Counted from the stretch's first letter, positions 19,045-28,422 are shown. The stretch: 64,000 bases of DNA from Mesorhizobium sp. L-2-11 (GCF_016756595.1 NZ_AP023260.1:107754-171753); one strand, 5' to 3'. The notes: a model not told the origin generated them from the sequence alone. Program-made: numbers and translations.

Positions 19045-21297
19045 TCATAGCCTAATGTCCTTCAAGCTGGCGATTTCGATCCCTTCAGCCCCGAAGGCCT
19101 CGCTGACATTGATCTTCCCCAGGCGGTCCCACTTCTTCGCCACCCCGAAGTCGAGGTCCAACTGGTCCTCTATGTCAGCGATCCGACATTGGCGCAGTTC
19201 GAAACGGCCCGGATCGATGGCCTCCTCGGGTAGTGACGCGATCAGGTCGGACTGATCGAGCACGAAGCCCACCGCACCCGGATCCTCTGTCCCGTCGCGC
19301 CAAATCACTATCTTGTAGAAACTCAGCGGCACAAGTGCGTCGTGTAGCGGCTTGTCCTGCTCACCAAAGATGGGGCCGTTGAAGACCGTCAAACGGGCAC
19401 GCTGCGCTTCCCCCTGCTCGGAGATGAAGTTTTCCAGGTCTCCCCAGAGGTCCAGCCCGGCACCGGTGTATTCGTCCGGCCGGTTGAATAAAAAATATTG
19501 TGGAGCCGAGTTGGTGTAGAAGAACGTGTCGTCATTGGCGGCAACGGCATCCTCGAATGTGTCACCCCAAGCGACATCGTCCCGCCGTGTCAGGTGTCCC
19601 CTGTCGTAGTCATTGTAGTCATAGAAGCGGTCGCCGAGCTGATCCGCGAATTCGATCCGCGGGTCCTTTCTCCAGGTGCTACGACCATCCTTCCGGCCTG
19701 CGGTTTCCTTCGCAGCGAAGTTCAGATTGCAGGCCGATACATAGGCCAGGCGCCGTTTCGCACAGAGGATGACGCTGTAGTTGTGATAGCGCAGTTCGGT
19801 CCGATCATCCGGTCGAGCGGGCCGGGGAACGACTAAAGCACCACCACCGAATTTCGACTCTGCCTTGACCTTGGGCAAGGAAACGGAAACTCCCAGGAAC
19901 TTGCGGGCGTAACCATCGCGATCGGCGAAATCCTGCGCCTCTAATTTCTTTTCGAGCAACTCGGCCGGAAGTCGCGGGCGCGGCTTTCGTGCCGGTGCGG
20001 ACCGATTGCCGACCCGGCCTAGAGAAAGGGTTATCTTCAGCGGGACCTCGATAGTGGCCGACGGCACCCATCTGTCCTTCGATATTTCCCGGTCGGGACC
20101 GCTGCGTCTCCCGGACGACACTTCGCGAACGTCTTTGGTGGGATTCAGCTTGTCCACGACGCTCTCGGGGACCCGGATAGCCGCGAAGGTTTCCATGGAT
20201 GCTGTGGCCGACATGGCTTCATTCAGGTAGGCTCGCTTCTCCTTTTCCAGGGGCGCGCTTTCGATCGCTGCAACGAGGCTGGAAATCCGCACGGCCTCAT
20301 TCGCGACCCATTTGATTTCCTCGACAGAGTGCTGCTCCTTGTCCCAGATGCGGTCATCTTTTCTGAGCCAGTTCCCTTGGCTGTCGATCGCGGGCACGCC
20401 GCTATGGTGAAGCCCGACGACCTCCCATCCATCATTCATCACAGGTGCCCCTGAGGAGCCTTTCTCCGTATTGCCTTCATAATGCAGGAACGGTCCGAGG
20501 CCTTCGGCGGCAGTCCTCATATCGAGAACCCGGTTGTTGCGGATCACGACCTGCTTTTCCCGGCCACGGGGATGCTGGACGATGTTGAGGTAGTCCTCCT
20601 CCGAGATCGTGATCTTTCCCTGGGCGCCATTGAGCGGAAGCCATCCGTATGTGGAAATCTCGACGCCTTGGGTGCTTTTCACAGCAACCGCCACGAGCGC
20701 GTAGTCGAGCGTGTGGTCATTCAGGAAGAAGCGCTTCGGCTCGAGCGCGAACTCCTGAGGCTGCTTCACCGGACCGAAGCGGTTCTGCTCGTAGTCCATC
20801 TGAACGACGCATCGATCCGCAAGCTCCGCCGAGGTGAGGACGTGCTCATTGGTCAGAAGCAATCCCGGACCGACGAGGAAGCCAGTGCCTCGTGCGCGAA
20901 GGATTCCCTTAGCACGCATAAGCACGCGCCCGACACTTCGGGCGGCCGCCGAGCCCCGGTCCAGAAACTCCACGGAAAGAAAGTCGCGGGCACCCGTGAT
21001 AACCTCGTGAACGATCTGGTCGCTGAGCTCTGCGATAGTCACGGGCAAGGGGCGCTCCACGAACTTCCTCAAGACGGAACTTTCCGGCGGGAGCATTCCC
21101 CTGCCGGACTTCCGGACATCGCTGATGATATTGTTCAATCGCGCAACCAGGCGATCCGGACTGTCCGCCGCCAGAACCTCATGTCTGGTCAGCGCGTCAG
21201 TGCGCGCTTCGCGAATCCTTGTGCGGTTCTTCCATCGCGCGGCGGCAGCCTCTGCATTCGCTAACAGCGCTCCATCGATTTCGTCATCCATCGCCAT
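19045..21297 (-). CDS. Trypsin-like protease fused to a DNA/RNA non-specific endonuclease
   Basis: About 750 residues from the ATG at 21297, which has GGAGG five bases upstream; the longer frame from 21480 lacks this. Residues 1-125 are a charged, helical region. Residues 130-330 are a trypsin-like domain with His152 (LLLTNEHVLTS), Asp198 (TLDYALVAV) and Ser282 (GSSGAPV). Residues about 480-740 are a beta-beta-alpha-metal endonuclease with the DRGH motif near residue 566 and NSAPQ downstream. It has no signal peptide, so it should be cytoplasmic. Linking a protease to a nuclease is a plan known from bacterial conflict systems, where protease activation releases a toxic nuclease. That role is inference. 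Confidence 0.85.
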   Translation of the reverse strand: MAMDDEIDGALLANAEAAAARWKNRTRIREARTDALTRHEVLAADSPDRLVARLNNIISDVRKSGRGMLPPESSVLRKFVERPLPVTIAELSDQIVHEVITGARDFLSVEFLDRGSAAARSVGRVLMRAKGILRARGTGFLVGPGLLLTNEHVLTSAELADRCVVQMDYEQNRFGPVKQPQEFALEPKRFFLNDHTLDYALVAVAVKSTQGVEISTYGWLPLNGAQGKITISEEDYLNIVQHPRGREKQVVIRNNRVLDMRTAAEGLGPFLHYEGNTEKGSSGAPVMNDGWEVVGLHHSGVPAIDSQGNWLRKDDRIWDKEQHSVEEIKWVANEAVRISSLVAAIESAPLEKEKRAYLNEAMSATASMETFAAIRVPESVVDKLNPTKDVREVSSGRRSGPDREISKDRWVPSATIEVPLKITLSLGRVGNRSAPARKPRPRLPAELLEKKLEAQDFADRDGYARKFLGVSVSLPKVKAESKFGGGALVVPRPARPDDRTELRYHNYSVILCAKRRLAYVSACNLNFAAKETAGRKDGRSTWRKDPRIEFADQLGDRFYDYNDYDRGHLTRRDDVAWGDTFEDAVAANDDTFFYTNSAPQYFLFNRPDEYTGAGLDLWGDLENFISEQGEAQRARLTVFNGPIFGEQDKPLHDALVPLSFYKIVIWRDGTEDPGAVGFVLDQSDLIASLPEEAIDPGRFELRQCRIADIEDQLDLDFGVAKKWDRLGKINVSEAFGAEGIEIASLKDIRL

Positions 21298-21424
21298 ACC
21301 ATCCTCCACGGTAACCGAACAAAAGGCATCCGATATCCTCGCAAACCTCATTTCTTCCTGGACTTTGACGCCCCACAGCGCCCGGCTGCGGCGAAGGCCA
21401 GTGCCTGCAAAGACGTCATGATCG

Positions 21425-21739
21425 TCACACAGGGATCCCAAAACTCCTTCTCGGTGTCGATGTCGATCCGCTGCCGTCACCTGTCAGGAGCGAGCCGGTC
21501 GGGTCTAACCGCTCACCAAGTTGGCGCCCGAGTTTCCTCCCGCGCACCTTTGCGATCGGCTTTATCAAGCGGCGGGACAACCGAGCGCCGTGTTGCCCAC
21601 CCTCGTCAGCGTTGCGAGATTGTGGGGTCCCCACATGCGGTGAACTGGTTACAGGCTTGGCCGTTTCGGTTCCCAGGGAAGACGGATCCGCTTGAATTGG
21701 TCTCGCGGTGGTGATTGCCTGTTCGGTTAGGCTGTTCAT
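21425..21739 (-). CDS. Hypothetical small protein upstream of the protease-nuclease
   Basis: 104 residues from the ATG at 21739, which has GGAG seven bases upstream. It overlaps the extended 5' part of the protease-nuclease frame and lies 127 bases upstream of that gene's chosen start on the same strand. The sequence is polar and low in hydrophobic residues (many Ser, Arg, Thr, Gly). No domain is recognised. It could be a small partner or sensor for the effector, or a chance frame. Confidence 0.3.
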   Translation of the reverse strand: MNSLTEQAITTARPIQADPSSLGTETAKPVTSSPHVGTPQSRNADEGGQHGARLSRRLIKPIAKVRGRKLGRQLGERLDPTGSLLTGDGSGSTSTPRRSFGIPV

Positions 21740-22002
21740 GGAGGAACTCCTGCCCGTTCGTGCCATAGGTAGCTGTTTTCATCCAAGCAACTGCCGCGCA
21801 GGCAACTGCCGCGCCAAACCGGAAAACTAATTAATTACAACAAACGATCACGCTGATAGCGCAGTGTCTCAATGTCGAAGTTGTCACAAAACGGACAACG
21901 CCTGCGACTGCCGAGCACCAGAACGCTTCAGAATGGTAGGCGGAAGTTCGCGGAGACGGAAGTCGTGCTGGCCAATACGCCGGATTTCGACGGCGCGATC
22001 GA
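21740..22002. other. Upstream region of the protease-nuclease locus
   Basis: An AT-richer stretch (CTAATTAATTACAACAAACG near 21829) and a tandem repeat of GCAACTGCCGCGC at about 21787-21814 lie before the minus-strand genes. This is the likely promoter region. No defined promoter boxes can be called. Confidence 0.35.
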
Positions 22003-22415
22003 AAAGTGCTGGGCTAGGCGCGATAAGCGACTGTCGACATGGATGCTGCGATTGCGGTCCGCGTCGGGGGCCCAGTCCGAGATCACCCCCTCAAGCGTGC
22101 CGTCGAACGCGAGACCCACGAACTCGCCACGCCCGTTCAGCGTCGCCGAGCCGCTGTTGCCGTTGGTGATGTCGACCGTGGACATGAAGACGACCGGCAA
22201 CGTGCCCAGCGCTGGCGCGACATAGGGGCCATAATCCTTGACCCGAATCGCGGCAACCACCCCATCCGGCGCATCGAACTCGCCCCTGCCAGTGTGCTTG
22301 GCCAGAAGTCCCTCGGCCGTGGTGAAGGGCATCCAAATCTGCCCGTCACGCGTTCGCCCTGTCACCTTGCCCCAGGTGAGGCGCAGCGATCGGCGTTGGT
22401 GCGCGGATATGAAAT
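22003..22415 (-). pseudogene. Fragment of an S46-family dipeptidyl peptidase
   Basis: The minus strand encodes LRLTWGKVTG, WMPFTTAEGLLAKHTGRGEF, STVDITNGNSGSATLNGRGE, LAFDGTLEGVISDWAPD and SIHVDSR. These match the C-terminal half of S46 (DPP7/DPP11) peptidases, including the nucleophile Ser in GNSGS. The N-terminal half with its His/Asp is missing, a frame change occurs near 22385, and the tail after HVDSR has diverged. The fragment ends close to the first 118-bp repeat. Confidence 0.8.
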
Positions 22416-22450
22416 CGAACGCATTTCGATCTTTAATGTAGTTGGTTATG

Positions 22451-22568
22451 GGTCGAGAACTTCTTCGCAGATGCAGTTAATTTGAGAATCCGACCCTCGA
22501 GATTCGCATAATTAAATGCCCAGCTCGGACCAACCCAGCGCATTCTTACAATTAACTGCCAAGCGACA
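22451..22568. repeat. 118-bp direct repeat, copy 1 (candidate Tn7/Tni-type transposon end)
   Basis: 118 bases that recur at 23177-23294 with one mismatch (TTTGAG against TTGGAG). The sequence ends ...CCAAGCGACA. Read inward from that end it starts TGTCGCTTGGCAGTTAATTG. A second GCAGTTAATT lies near the other side in opposite orientation. A 5'-TGT end with repeated internal motifs is typical of Tn7/Tn5053-like transposon ends, and a TniQ-like fragment lies between the copies. Confidence 0.85.
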
Positions 22569-23176
22569 CGTGGTGCGCCGTATGACCTTCACCAATGTCG
22601 TGCAGTCATCGCATCGCCTGATCGCCACGAGACCAGCGCAGTGCTGCACGAACTGCAGCCCTGATTGCGCGGAGCCGATGCCGATATTGCGAAGCCATTT
22701 GCTGGGGTGGCGCATCACGTGCCCTCTGTGCGGAGACCAGCTCCGGGAGCCCGACGGGCACGAAGCCCCCTCCCCTTTCCACCAGTATCGTGGTGCGGCC
22801 CTGCGGGTTGAAACGCTGCTCGACGATGAAGCCGAACGCGGTATCCAGACCTGGACATCGCCGGCCGAAATCGCCCAGCTTCTCCTGATGCGACGCATTC
22901 CAAGACCAATACCCAGCCAGCACGAGCTTTGGCGCTTCAGGGTGCTTGGCGCCATCGTTCCGGATCTCGATGATGTCGTTGCCACGGACCACGAAAGCCT
23001 ACCCACACCGGCCAGTCCGATTCTGCCGCTTCACTTGCGGCCCGCTCTGCTCGCGGGAGTGACCATCGTCGAGCGCGCCGGACCGGAGATGCTCCGGATG
23101 CTGGGCGGTCATATGATGGGCGGCAACAGGACTCGATTCAGCGACTCCGCCGAGAACATGATAGCCCGAGCTCGCA
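22569..23176 (+). pseudogene. TniQ-like transposition protein fragment
   Basis: Between the two 118-bp repeats the plus-strand frame contains zinc-finger-like pairs (CTNC, then CPLCGDQL) in the context LLGWRITCPLCGDQLREPDG. It continues for about 200 codons, including ELWRFRVLGAIVPDLDDV. This resembles the TniQ/TnsD family, the target-selection subunit of Tn5053/Tn7-like transposons. The N-terminal part is replaced by the repeat and the frame ends just after the second repeat. It is therefore a truncated remnant, with no TniA or TniB intact nearby. Confidence 0.6.
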
Positions 23177-23294
23177 GGTCGAGAACTTCTTCGCAGATGC
23201 AGTTAATTGGAGAATCCGACCCTCGAGATTCGCATAATTAAATGCCCAGCTCGGACCAACCCAGCGCATTCTTACAATTAACTGCCAAGCGACA
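23177..23294. repeat. 118-bp direct repeat, copy 2
   Basis: Second copy of the repeat at 22451-22568. Its right boundary coincides exactly with the truncated 5' end of the queE fragment, as expected if an element end lies at 23294. Confidence 0.85.
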
Positions 23295-23926
23295 GTGGAT
23301 GCGACTATCGCTGTTCCTGGTGCGACAGCCTGCATGCCGTGGACAATAGCTACCGTCATCAATGGAAAACTATGTCCACAGACGCAATCTGGCAAAAGGT
23401 CGTTGCGCTTTCGGGTGGCCGGCCAATGATGGTGTCGCTGTCAGGCGGCAATCCAGCGATCCAGCCGCTCGGTGCGCTGATCGAATGCGGACATCGTAAG
23501 GGCTATCGATTTGCATTGGAAACCCAGGCTTCTGTGGCCAGGGACTGGTTTGCCGAGCTCGACATACTGGTTCTCAGCCCGAAGCCGCCATCAAGCGAAA
23601 TGACGACCGATTGGGCTGCGTTCGAAGCGTGCATCGAGGCGGCGCAGAATAAGCCGCAAATCGTGCTCAAGTTCGTCGTGTTCGATGCAAGAGACTATGC
23701 CTATGCCAGAGATGCTGCCGCGCATTTTCCGCAGCTGCCCGTCTATTTGCAGCCTGGCAATCACACGCCGCCGCGCCCCGGTCACGAGGATGCGTTCGTT
23801 GACATGGATGGCATAATGAAACGCATGGAGTGGCTGGTCGAGACGGTGATCCGTGACAGATGGTTCGATGCCCGCGTCCTGCCGCAGCTTCATGTTCTGC
23901 TTTGGGGCAACAAGAGGGGCGTCTAG
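23295..23926 (+). pseudogene. queE: 7-carboxy-7-deazaguanine synthase (QueE), 5' truncated
   Basis: The frame starts abruptly after the 118-bp repeat with [12 protein letters not shown], the radical SAM CX3CX2C cluster motif of QueE. It then continues through [41 protein letters not shown] and LQPGNHTPP to a normal C terminus ([16 protein letters not shown]). The N-terminal 25-35 residues are lost, and the GTG at 23339 is internal to the cluster region. QueE makes the CDG intermediate of queuosine from carboxy-tetrahydropterin. This copy is probably inactive and was cut by transposition or recombination at the repeat. Confidence 0.85.
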
Positions 23927-24257
23927 CCCGCATAGCGAGCATCTCTGGTTGCGCGCATCGGTGCGAACAGTCCTGGAATTTCAAGCCTCAAGGCGTTCCG
24001 CGCAATCGCCTTCGGGCGGCGGATCTCGCATGATGGTGCGGGTGCGCGCATATCGCGTAAGCCACGCAAGGCCACGGCCGAACTACGCGTTGTTGTCTCC
24101 GGCTGAAGTCTCATTTTTCAGCTCGCGCCCAGATTGAAGGAAGTGAGCTGTGTTGACGACGAACCGAGAATGTTTAAATAGCGACAAATAATTTGCCTAT
24201 GAAGAAACGGGCCCGCTCGCTTTCAGCTGTGCCCCCCACATGACAAGAGGAAACTCT
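23927..24257. other. Intergenic region upstream of mucR
   Basis: About 330 bases with no supportable gene. The last 100 bases are AT-rich (GAATGTTTAAATAGCGACAA near 24167) and probably hold the mucR promoter. Confidence 0.4.
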
Positions 24258-24791
24258 ATGAACGTTTCTCCCGAACAGGACGACAAAGCCGATCTCGTGT
24301 CGATCGCAGCCGATATCGTCTCAGCCTACGTGTCAAACAATCCGCTTCCGATCGGCGAGTTGCCGAAGCTGATCGGGGATACCTATGCCGCCTTGCAAGG
24401 GATTGGCACGCCTGTGCCCCCGACCGCGGTCAAGCAGGAGCCGGCGGTGTCGCCACGGAAGTCGGTAACGCCCGATTTCATTATCTGTCTGGAAGATGGA
24501 AAAAAGTTCAAATCCCTGAAACGTCATATTGCAACGCATTACAATTTGAGCCCCGATGAGTACCGGCAGAAATGGAACCTCCCAGCCGATTATCCGATGG
24601 TGGCGCCGAACTATGCCGCGGCCCGTTCGGCTCTGGCAAAGGCATCCGGGCTCGGCCGCAAGGCGGAGGCGCCAGCACCAGTTGTGACAGAAACAGCGAA
24701 GCGAACCACAAGAGCAGCGCCAGCCGAAGCGAGAGCAACGGTGGTGAAGTCCCCCTCAAAGAAACCTCGCAAGGCACCCGTCTCAGCATAG
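24258..24791 (+). CDS. mucR: Ros/MucR-family transcriptional regulator
   Basis: About 177 residues. The N-terminal half has the MucR pattern (LVSIAADIVSAYVSNNPLP, then ELPKLIGDTYAAL). The zinc-finger DNA-binding region is ICLEDGKKFKSLKRHIATHY with the Cys/Asp/His/His-type ligands, followed by NLSPDEYRQKWNLPADYPMV. The C-terminal tail is long, basic and rich in Ala/Pro/Lys, longer than in chromosomal MucR. The ATG at 24258 has AGAGGAAA upstream. MucR proteins control exopolysaccharide, motility and symbiosis or virulence genes in Rhizobiales. This is likely an accessory paralogue. Confidence 0.88.
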   Translation: MNVSPEQDDKADLVSIAADIVSAYVSNNPLPIGELPKLIGDTYAALQGIGTPVPPTAVKQEPAVSPRKSVTPDFIICLEDGKKFKSLKRHIATHYNLSPDEYRQKWNLPADYPMVAPNYAAARSALAKASGLGRKAEAPAPVVTETAKRTTRAAPAEARATVVKSPSKKPRKAPVSA

Positions 24792-24949
24792 CGTCCTGCA
24801 TTGGGCGGAGCGCTAGGCAACCGCCGCAACAGACGATTTTGGAAACCGGCCATCAGTCAGCCGGTCGCATCGCTGACATGTGGCCTGCCCAGGATAGGGG
24901 CTCAGCCTGTCGACGTTGCTCAGGTGGCAGCAGTGCCGGAAAGCTCTCT

Positions 24950-25945
24950 TCATCTCGGTGCCGGTCGGGGTTGGCGAATGCTTGACGTTCGGGTGAGCTG
25001 ACGGCGCGGCGTGTACCGCGCCGGCTTTTGGGTTGGCAGCCGCCTTGTCAATTGCTGCACGGCCAGCGTGGCGGTCCCCGCGATGACCATGCCTGCGACG
25101 TTGAGCACCAGCTGGACCAATGCTGCCCAGGCTTCACCCCAGGCGCCGAGCGCGAGCGTCAGGCCGATCGTGCCGACGGCCGGCACCGTCGTGATCGAGA
25201 TGAACACGCCCACCAGCGCCGAGGATTTCGCGGTGGTAAGTGACAGCATGCCGGCGCAGCCGGCAAGCAGCGCAATCACGAAGGACCAGGCATCCGGCTT
25301 GACGATGAAATCCGTGGCCGCGCCGGTGGTTGCGGCAACTGGGTCGATGAGGCCAATTGCATGCGCTGTCGCCCAGACAAGCCACGCGATTGCCGTGGCG
25401 AGCGCGAAGCCGCCGAGCAGCGTGGTGACCGCGGGCTCAAGCAGCGTCCAGCGCCGCCGCGCAATAGCCAGGCAGATTGCGGAGATCGGCGCAAACTCAG
25501 GCCCGACTACCATGGCGCCGACGATGAGGATAGGCTGGTCAAGATATCTGCCGATGCCAGCGATCAGCGTGGCAAGCACAAGGAAACTCAGGAACGACCA
25601 CGACGACCGCGCGTCTTCTTCGGCCTGATCCTCAATCTCGTCCCAGATCACGGCGTCGGCGGGGTGGCCCCCTGCGGCCTTCTTGGCGGCCTCGGCAGCA
25701 GCAGAGATCACGGTCACATTCTCGAGCAGGGAAATCGATCCCGTAGCTTCGATCCCGAGCTTGCGTAGCATATCGATTGTGGCATTCACGTGTTCGCGGG
25801 CGATGTCGAACAGAAGCAGATGGCCGTCGCCGCCGAGCGCGAATCCGGGCATGACCACCAGGTTCGCGGTCGCCGGATCGGCTTGGATGGCCATGATTGC
25901 GTCATCGCACGTATGACGTGGCGTTAGGACACGGACCTGCAGCAT
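24950..25945 (-). CDS. DUF389 (TIGR00341) membrane protein
   Basis: About 331 residues. A cytoplasmic N-terminal domain of about 115 residues is followed by a DUF389 membrane domain with about six helices, including the conserved ILIVGAMVVGPEFAPISAIC, and a basic proline-rich tail. The function of the family is unknown. The start at 25945 (MLQVRVL) has AAGGA seven bases upstream, better placed than the ATG at 25951. It is convergent with mucR and stands alone. Confidence 0.85.
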   Translation of the reverse strand: MLQVRVLTPRHTCDDAIMAIQADPATANLVVMPGFALGGDGHLLLFDIAREHVNATIDMLRKLGIEATGSISLLENVTVISAAAEAAKKAAGGHPADAVIWDEIEDQAEEDARSSWSFLSFLVLATLIAGIGRYLDQPILIVGAMVVGPEFAPISAICLAIARRRWTLLEPAVTTLLGGFALATAIAWLVWATAHAIGLIDPVAATTGAATDFIVKPDAWSFVIALLAGCAGMLSLTTAKSSALVGVFISITTVPAVGTIGLTLALGAWGEAWAALVQLVLNVAGMVIAGTATLAVQQLTRRLPTQKPARYTPRRQLTRTSSIRQPRPAPR

Positions 25946-26010
25946 CGACATGTCCTTACCGGGCGAATTGCAGGGGCTGGACGGCCATACCTATTTCCGC
26001 TCGGTGACGG

Positions 26011-26229
26011 TCAAAGAAGGAGGTCTTCGTGCTTGTGGTTGTTTATCAGACCGAGGATTTGCGATTTGACGATCGCGTACTCGTCGGACCTGACGAACGG
26101 CATCAACAGTTCGACCGTTTCTTCAAGCCTGTGGCGATCGCCTGCATGAGGACGAGTGAGATAGTGACCGTGCCTGTAGATGTTATCCGACAGCCTCTTG
26201 TTCAGGTCGGCGAAAAATCTCATCGTCAT
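26011..26229 (-). CDS. Small hypothetical protein, 72 residues
   Basis: A charged, likely helical protein (RFFADLNKRLSDNIYRHGHY, LEETVELLMPFVRSDEYAIV). The start is the ATG at 26229 or 26223; GGAG lies upstream and is better spaced for 26223. It is read on the same strand as the DUF389 gene, whose start is 66 bases downstream, and may be co-transcribed with it. No family is recognised. Confidence 0.5.
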   Translation of the reverse strand: MTMRFFADLNKRLSDNIYRHGHYLTRPHAGDRHRLEETVELLMPFVRSDEYAIVKSQILGLINNHKHEDLLL

Positions 26230-26752
26230 TTGCTCCAGATCAATTCAGATAACAGAACACCAGGTCCGCATTCCCGGTCGCGGGGGCTTACCGGTCGCCA
26301 TAGGCAAATCCTACCCCTGTGCGGCGCTACTTTGCGATGGGTAGCCTCGGCCGATGGCAAGGCGCGACGCGGGGGAGGGGTGCGGCGCTCGCTGCCTTGC
26401 TGCTATCGGTCGAGGCGTCTGGTGACTGCGAACAAGGACTGCAAGAATTCGGTGTGGCATCCGGCGGCGCGCCTCTGCAGACATCACCCTTCGAACTTAA
26501 CATACTCTAGTATAACATGAACGCAACAAGTCTTTATGCGTAGCTATGTAGATAAAATCTGATATACATTTAACGATAAAAATATCGGATACCCGCGCTG
26601 GAATGTCAATGTCTTTACGATTTCAAATGTAATCTTGGTAGACCTCCCCATGAACTGAACATCAGGATATTGGCTGTGGTTGCGGCTATAGGATCGCGCA
26701 CGAACGAGGGTTAGCGCCTAATCTCAAAAAAAGAGTGCGGCGAATAGTCGGC
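26230..26752. other. Intergenic region, partly AT-rich
   Basis: No supportable gene. Bases 26500-26640 are much richer in AT than the surroundings (GATATACATTTAACGATAAA near 26561). This suggests foreign DNA or a promoter region. No repeat or RNA structure was recognised. Confidence 0.4.
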
Positions 26753-26908
26753 CTACCGTACCCGATGCCAGCCATCGATCTGGCAGCCGGTCAAAGCTTC
26801 GGCCTCTTCCCGACAGACATGACGAATGGTCTGAGAGAAGGTCCAGACATGACCTTCGAAGTCGCGCTCGATAGGTCCGGTCGCCGTAAAACTGGTTTTC
26901 TGGCTCAT
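26753..26908 (-). CDS. Possible small protein, 51 residues
   Basis: The ATG at 26908 follows GGGATCGGAAC. The product (MSQKTSFTATGPIERDFEG..., then FSQTIRHVCREEAEALTGC) has protein-like composition but no recognised family. It is too short to be certain. Confidence 0.3.
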   Translation of the reverse strand: MSQKTSFTATGPIERDFEGHVWTFSQTIRHVCREEAEALTGCQIDGWHRVR

Positions 26909-26999
26909 GTTCCGATCCCGACTCTGGAGTGAAGCGCGTCTGCGATTCTCAACCACCGCTGACGTTCCGGCCCGAAATCAAAGCCATTGACAACAACGA

Positions 27000-27803
27000 T
27001 CATTGCTCCGGGTGAAGCTGGCGCACCATTGACCGAACTCTGTCCGGATCGATCCGTGCGTCGGCGCTCTTCGAATCTTTGAAGGCAGTGCCGACGATAA
27101 AGCCACTGGCCTGTTCGGCTAGTTTCGTGATGCTCTTGTCGGTCACACCGCTGCCTACGAAAATCGGTACGTCTGCAACGCCCCGCAATCTCGCCAGATC
27201 CGATTCGTCGATGGGCATGCCGGTCGCCGGTCCCGTCACGATCAGCGCGTCGGCATGCGATCGGGATACGAGATCGGCTGCTTCCGCCCGGATCGAAAAG
27301 CCAACGGCCAGCGGATAAGAGTGTTTGATGTCGACGTCGGCGAAGATCTTGATGTCGGAGCCGAGCCGCATGCGGTCGCGCAGCAACTCGTAGGCGCGGC
27401 CTTCAACCAGTCCCTGGTCGGTCACGCGCGGCGACCCGAGAACGCAGACACGGATGAATTCCGCCTCGATAGCGTGGGCGACGGCAAGGGCGGCGCGGCC
27501 GTCATTGCGCAGCACGCAGACACCCAGCGGCACATCGTGGCGGTCCCTGATCATGCCGCCGATGCGGCTCATCCAGGCGATGGTCTCGCGCGGAACATTG
27601 TCGGGGAAAAACGGCGTGTCGCCGAAATTCTCGATCATGATAGCGTCGGCGCCGCCTTCGGCGAGCGCGGCCGCGTCGGCGAGCGCCATATCGACGATTC
27701 GGCGGCTGTCGCCAGCGTATCTGGGCGCGCCGGGCAGCGCGAGCAGGTGGATGACGCCGATGATTGGCTGCTTGCCGTCGAAGCCTCTGATTTTCATCAC
27801 CAT
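27000..27803 (-). CDS. BtpA/SgcQ-family TIM-barrel protein
   Basis: 267 residues from the ATG at 27803, which has GGAGA eight bases upstream. The sequence follows the BtpA/SgcQ family throughout: GVIHLLALPGAPRY, GGADAIMIENFGDTPFF, GVCVLRNDGRAALAVAHA, FADVDIKHSYPLA, ADALIVTGPATG and PIFVGSGVT. The fold resembles phosphate-binding TIM barrels such as TrpF and HisA. BtpA affects photosystem I in cyanobacteria, but the reaction is unknown. Here it opens a region rich in phosphoribosyl enzymes, which suggests a nucleoside or sugar-phosphate substrate. That is inference. Confidence 0.88.
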   Translation of the reverse strand: MVMKIRGFDGKQPIIGVIHLLALPGAPRYAGDSRRIVDMALADAAALAEGGADAIMIENFGDTPFFPDNVPRETIAWMSRIGGMIRDRHDVPLGVCVLRNDGRAALAVAHAIEAEFIRVCVLGSPRVTDQGLVEGRAYELLRDRMRLGSDIKIFADVDIKHSYPLAVGFSIRAEAADLVSRSHADALIVTGPATGMPIDESDLARLRGVADVPIFVGSGVTDKSITKLAEQASGFIVGTAFKDSKSADARIDPDRVRSMVRQLHPEQ

Positions 27804-28053
27804 GACAGGTTCTCCAGGGAAACCACCAATGTGCGTCGGCGGTGTTCCCACCGTCGGCGCCGCAATTAACTTCGCCAGCGTTAGCCGCTGGACACTACCA
27901 CAGCCGAAACAGGACCGACATCAAAAGAGTAGATTTTCGCGCGCGAGACTTTCTTTAGCATAATTGAATACTATCTCTTGTTCCGTTTTCGATGGTATTG
28001 CTCGATGATCCGGTGCTAGATTGCTTCGCGTGCGAAAGATGCCGAGGTCGGTC

Positions 28054-28422
28054 ATGGCCGAATACAAGGTTGCATCAGTTTCCGACTTTGAAGACGGTAG
28101 CAAGCTGCTGGTCAGCATAGGTGGGGTCGAAATTGGCGTCTTCAGGCTTGGCGATGCGTTCTATGCCTGGCGCAACGTCTGTCCCCATCAGGGCGGGCCG
28201 GTGTGCCAGGGGCGCATCTTTAAGCGGGTCATCGAGAATATCGATGCAGACCGTAAGCTTCATGGTCTCCTATACGACGAAACGGTGCGCCACATAGTCT
28301 GCCCCTGGCACGGCGCTGAGTTCGACATCCGCACCGGCCGCCACGCCGGCACCAAAAAGCTGGCACTCGACCCGATCGAGGCGGTGGTCCACAACGGGGA
28401 GATTGTGCTGCATGTCGATTGA
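28054..28422 (+). CDS. Rieske [2Fe-2S] ferredoxin-like protein
   Basis: 122 residues, start at 28054 with GAGG upstream. It carries both cluster motifs, CPHQGGPVC and CPWHGAEF, as in Rieske ferredoxins and the small NirD-like proteins. The spacing between the motifs is wide, about 45 residues. It overlaps the next gene by 11 bases and leads a three-gene unit with the amidohydrolase. It is a likely electron carrier for an oxygenase or other redox step. No Rieske oxygenase alpha subunit is in the window. Confidence 0.88.
   Translation: MAEYKVASVSDFEDGSKLLVSIGGVEIGVFRLGDAFYAWRNVCPHQGGPVCQGRIFKRVIENIDADRKLHGLLYDETVRHIVCPWHGAEFDIRTGRHAGTKKLALDPIEAVVHNGEIVLHVD

Noticed and set aside
27255..27869. 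Long plus-strand frame opposite the BtpA/SgcQ gene
   Set aside because: It is a shadow of the real minus-strand gene, with a His/Arg-rich chance translation.
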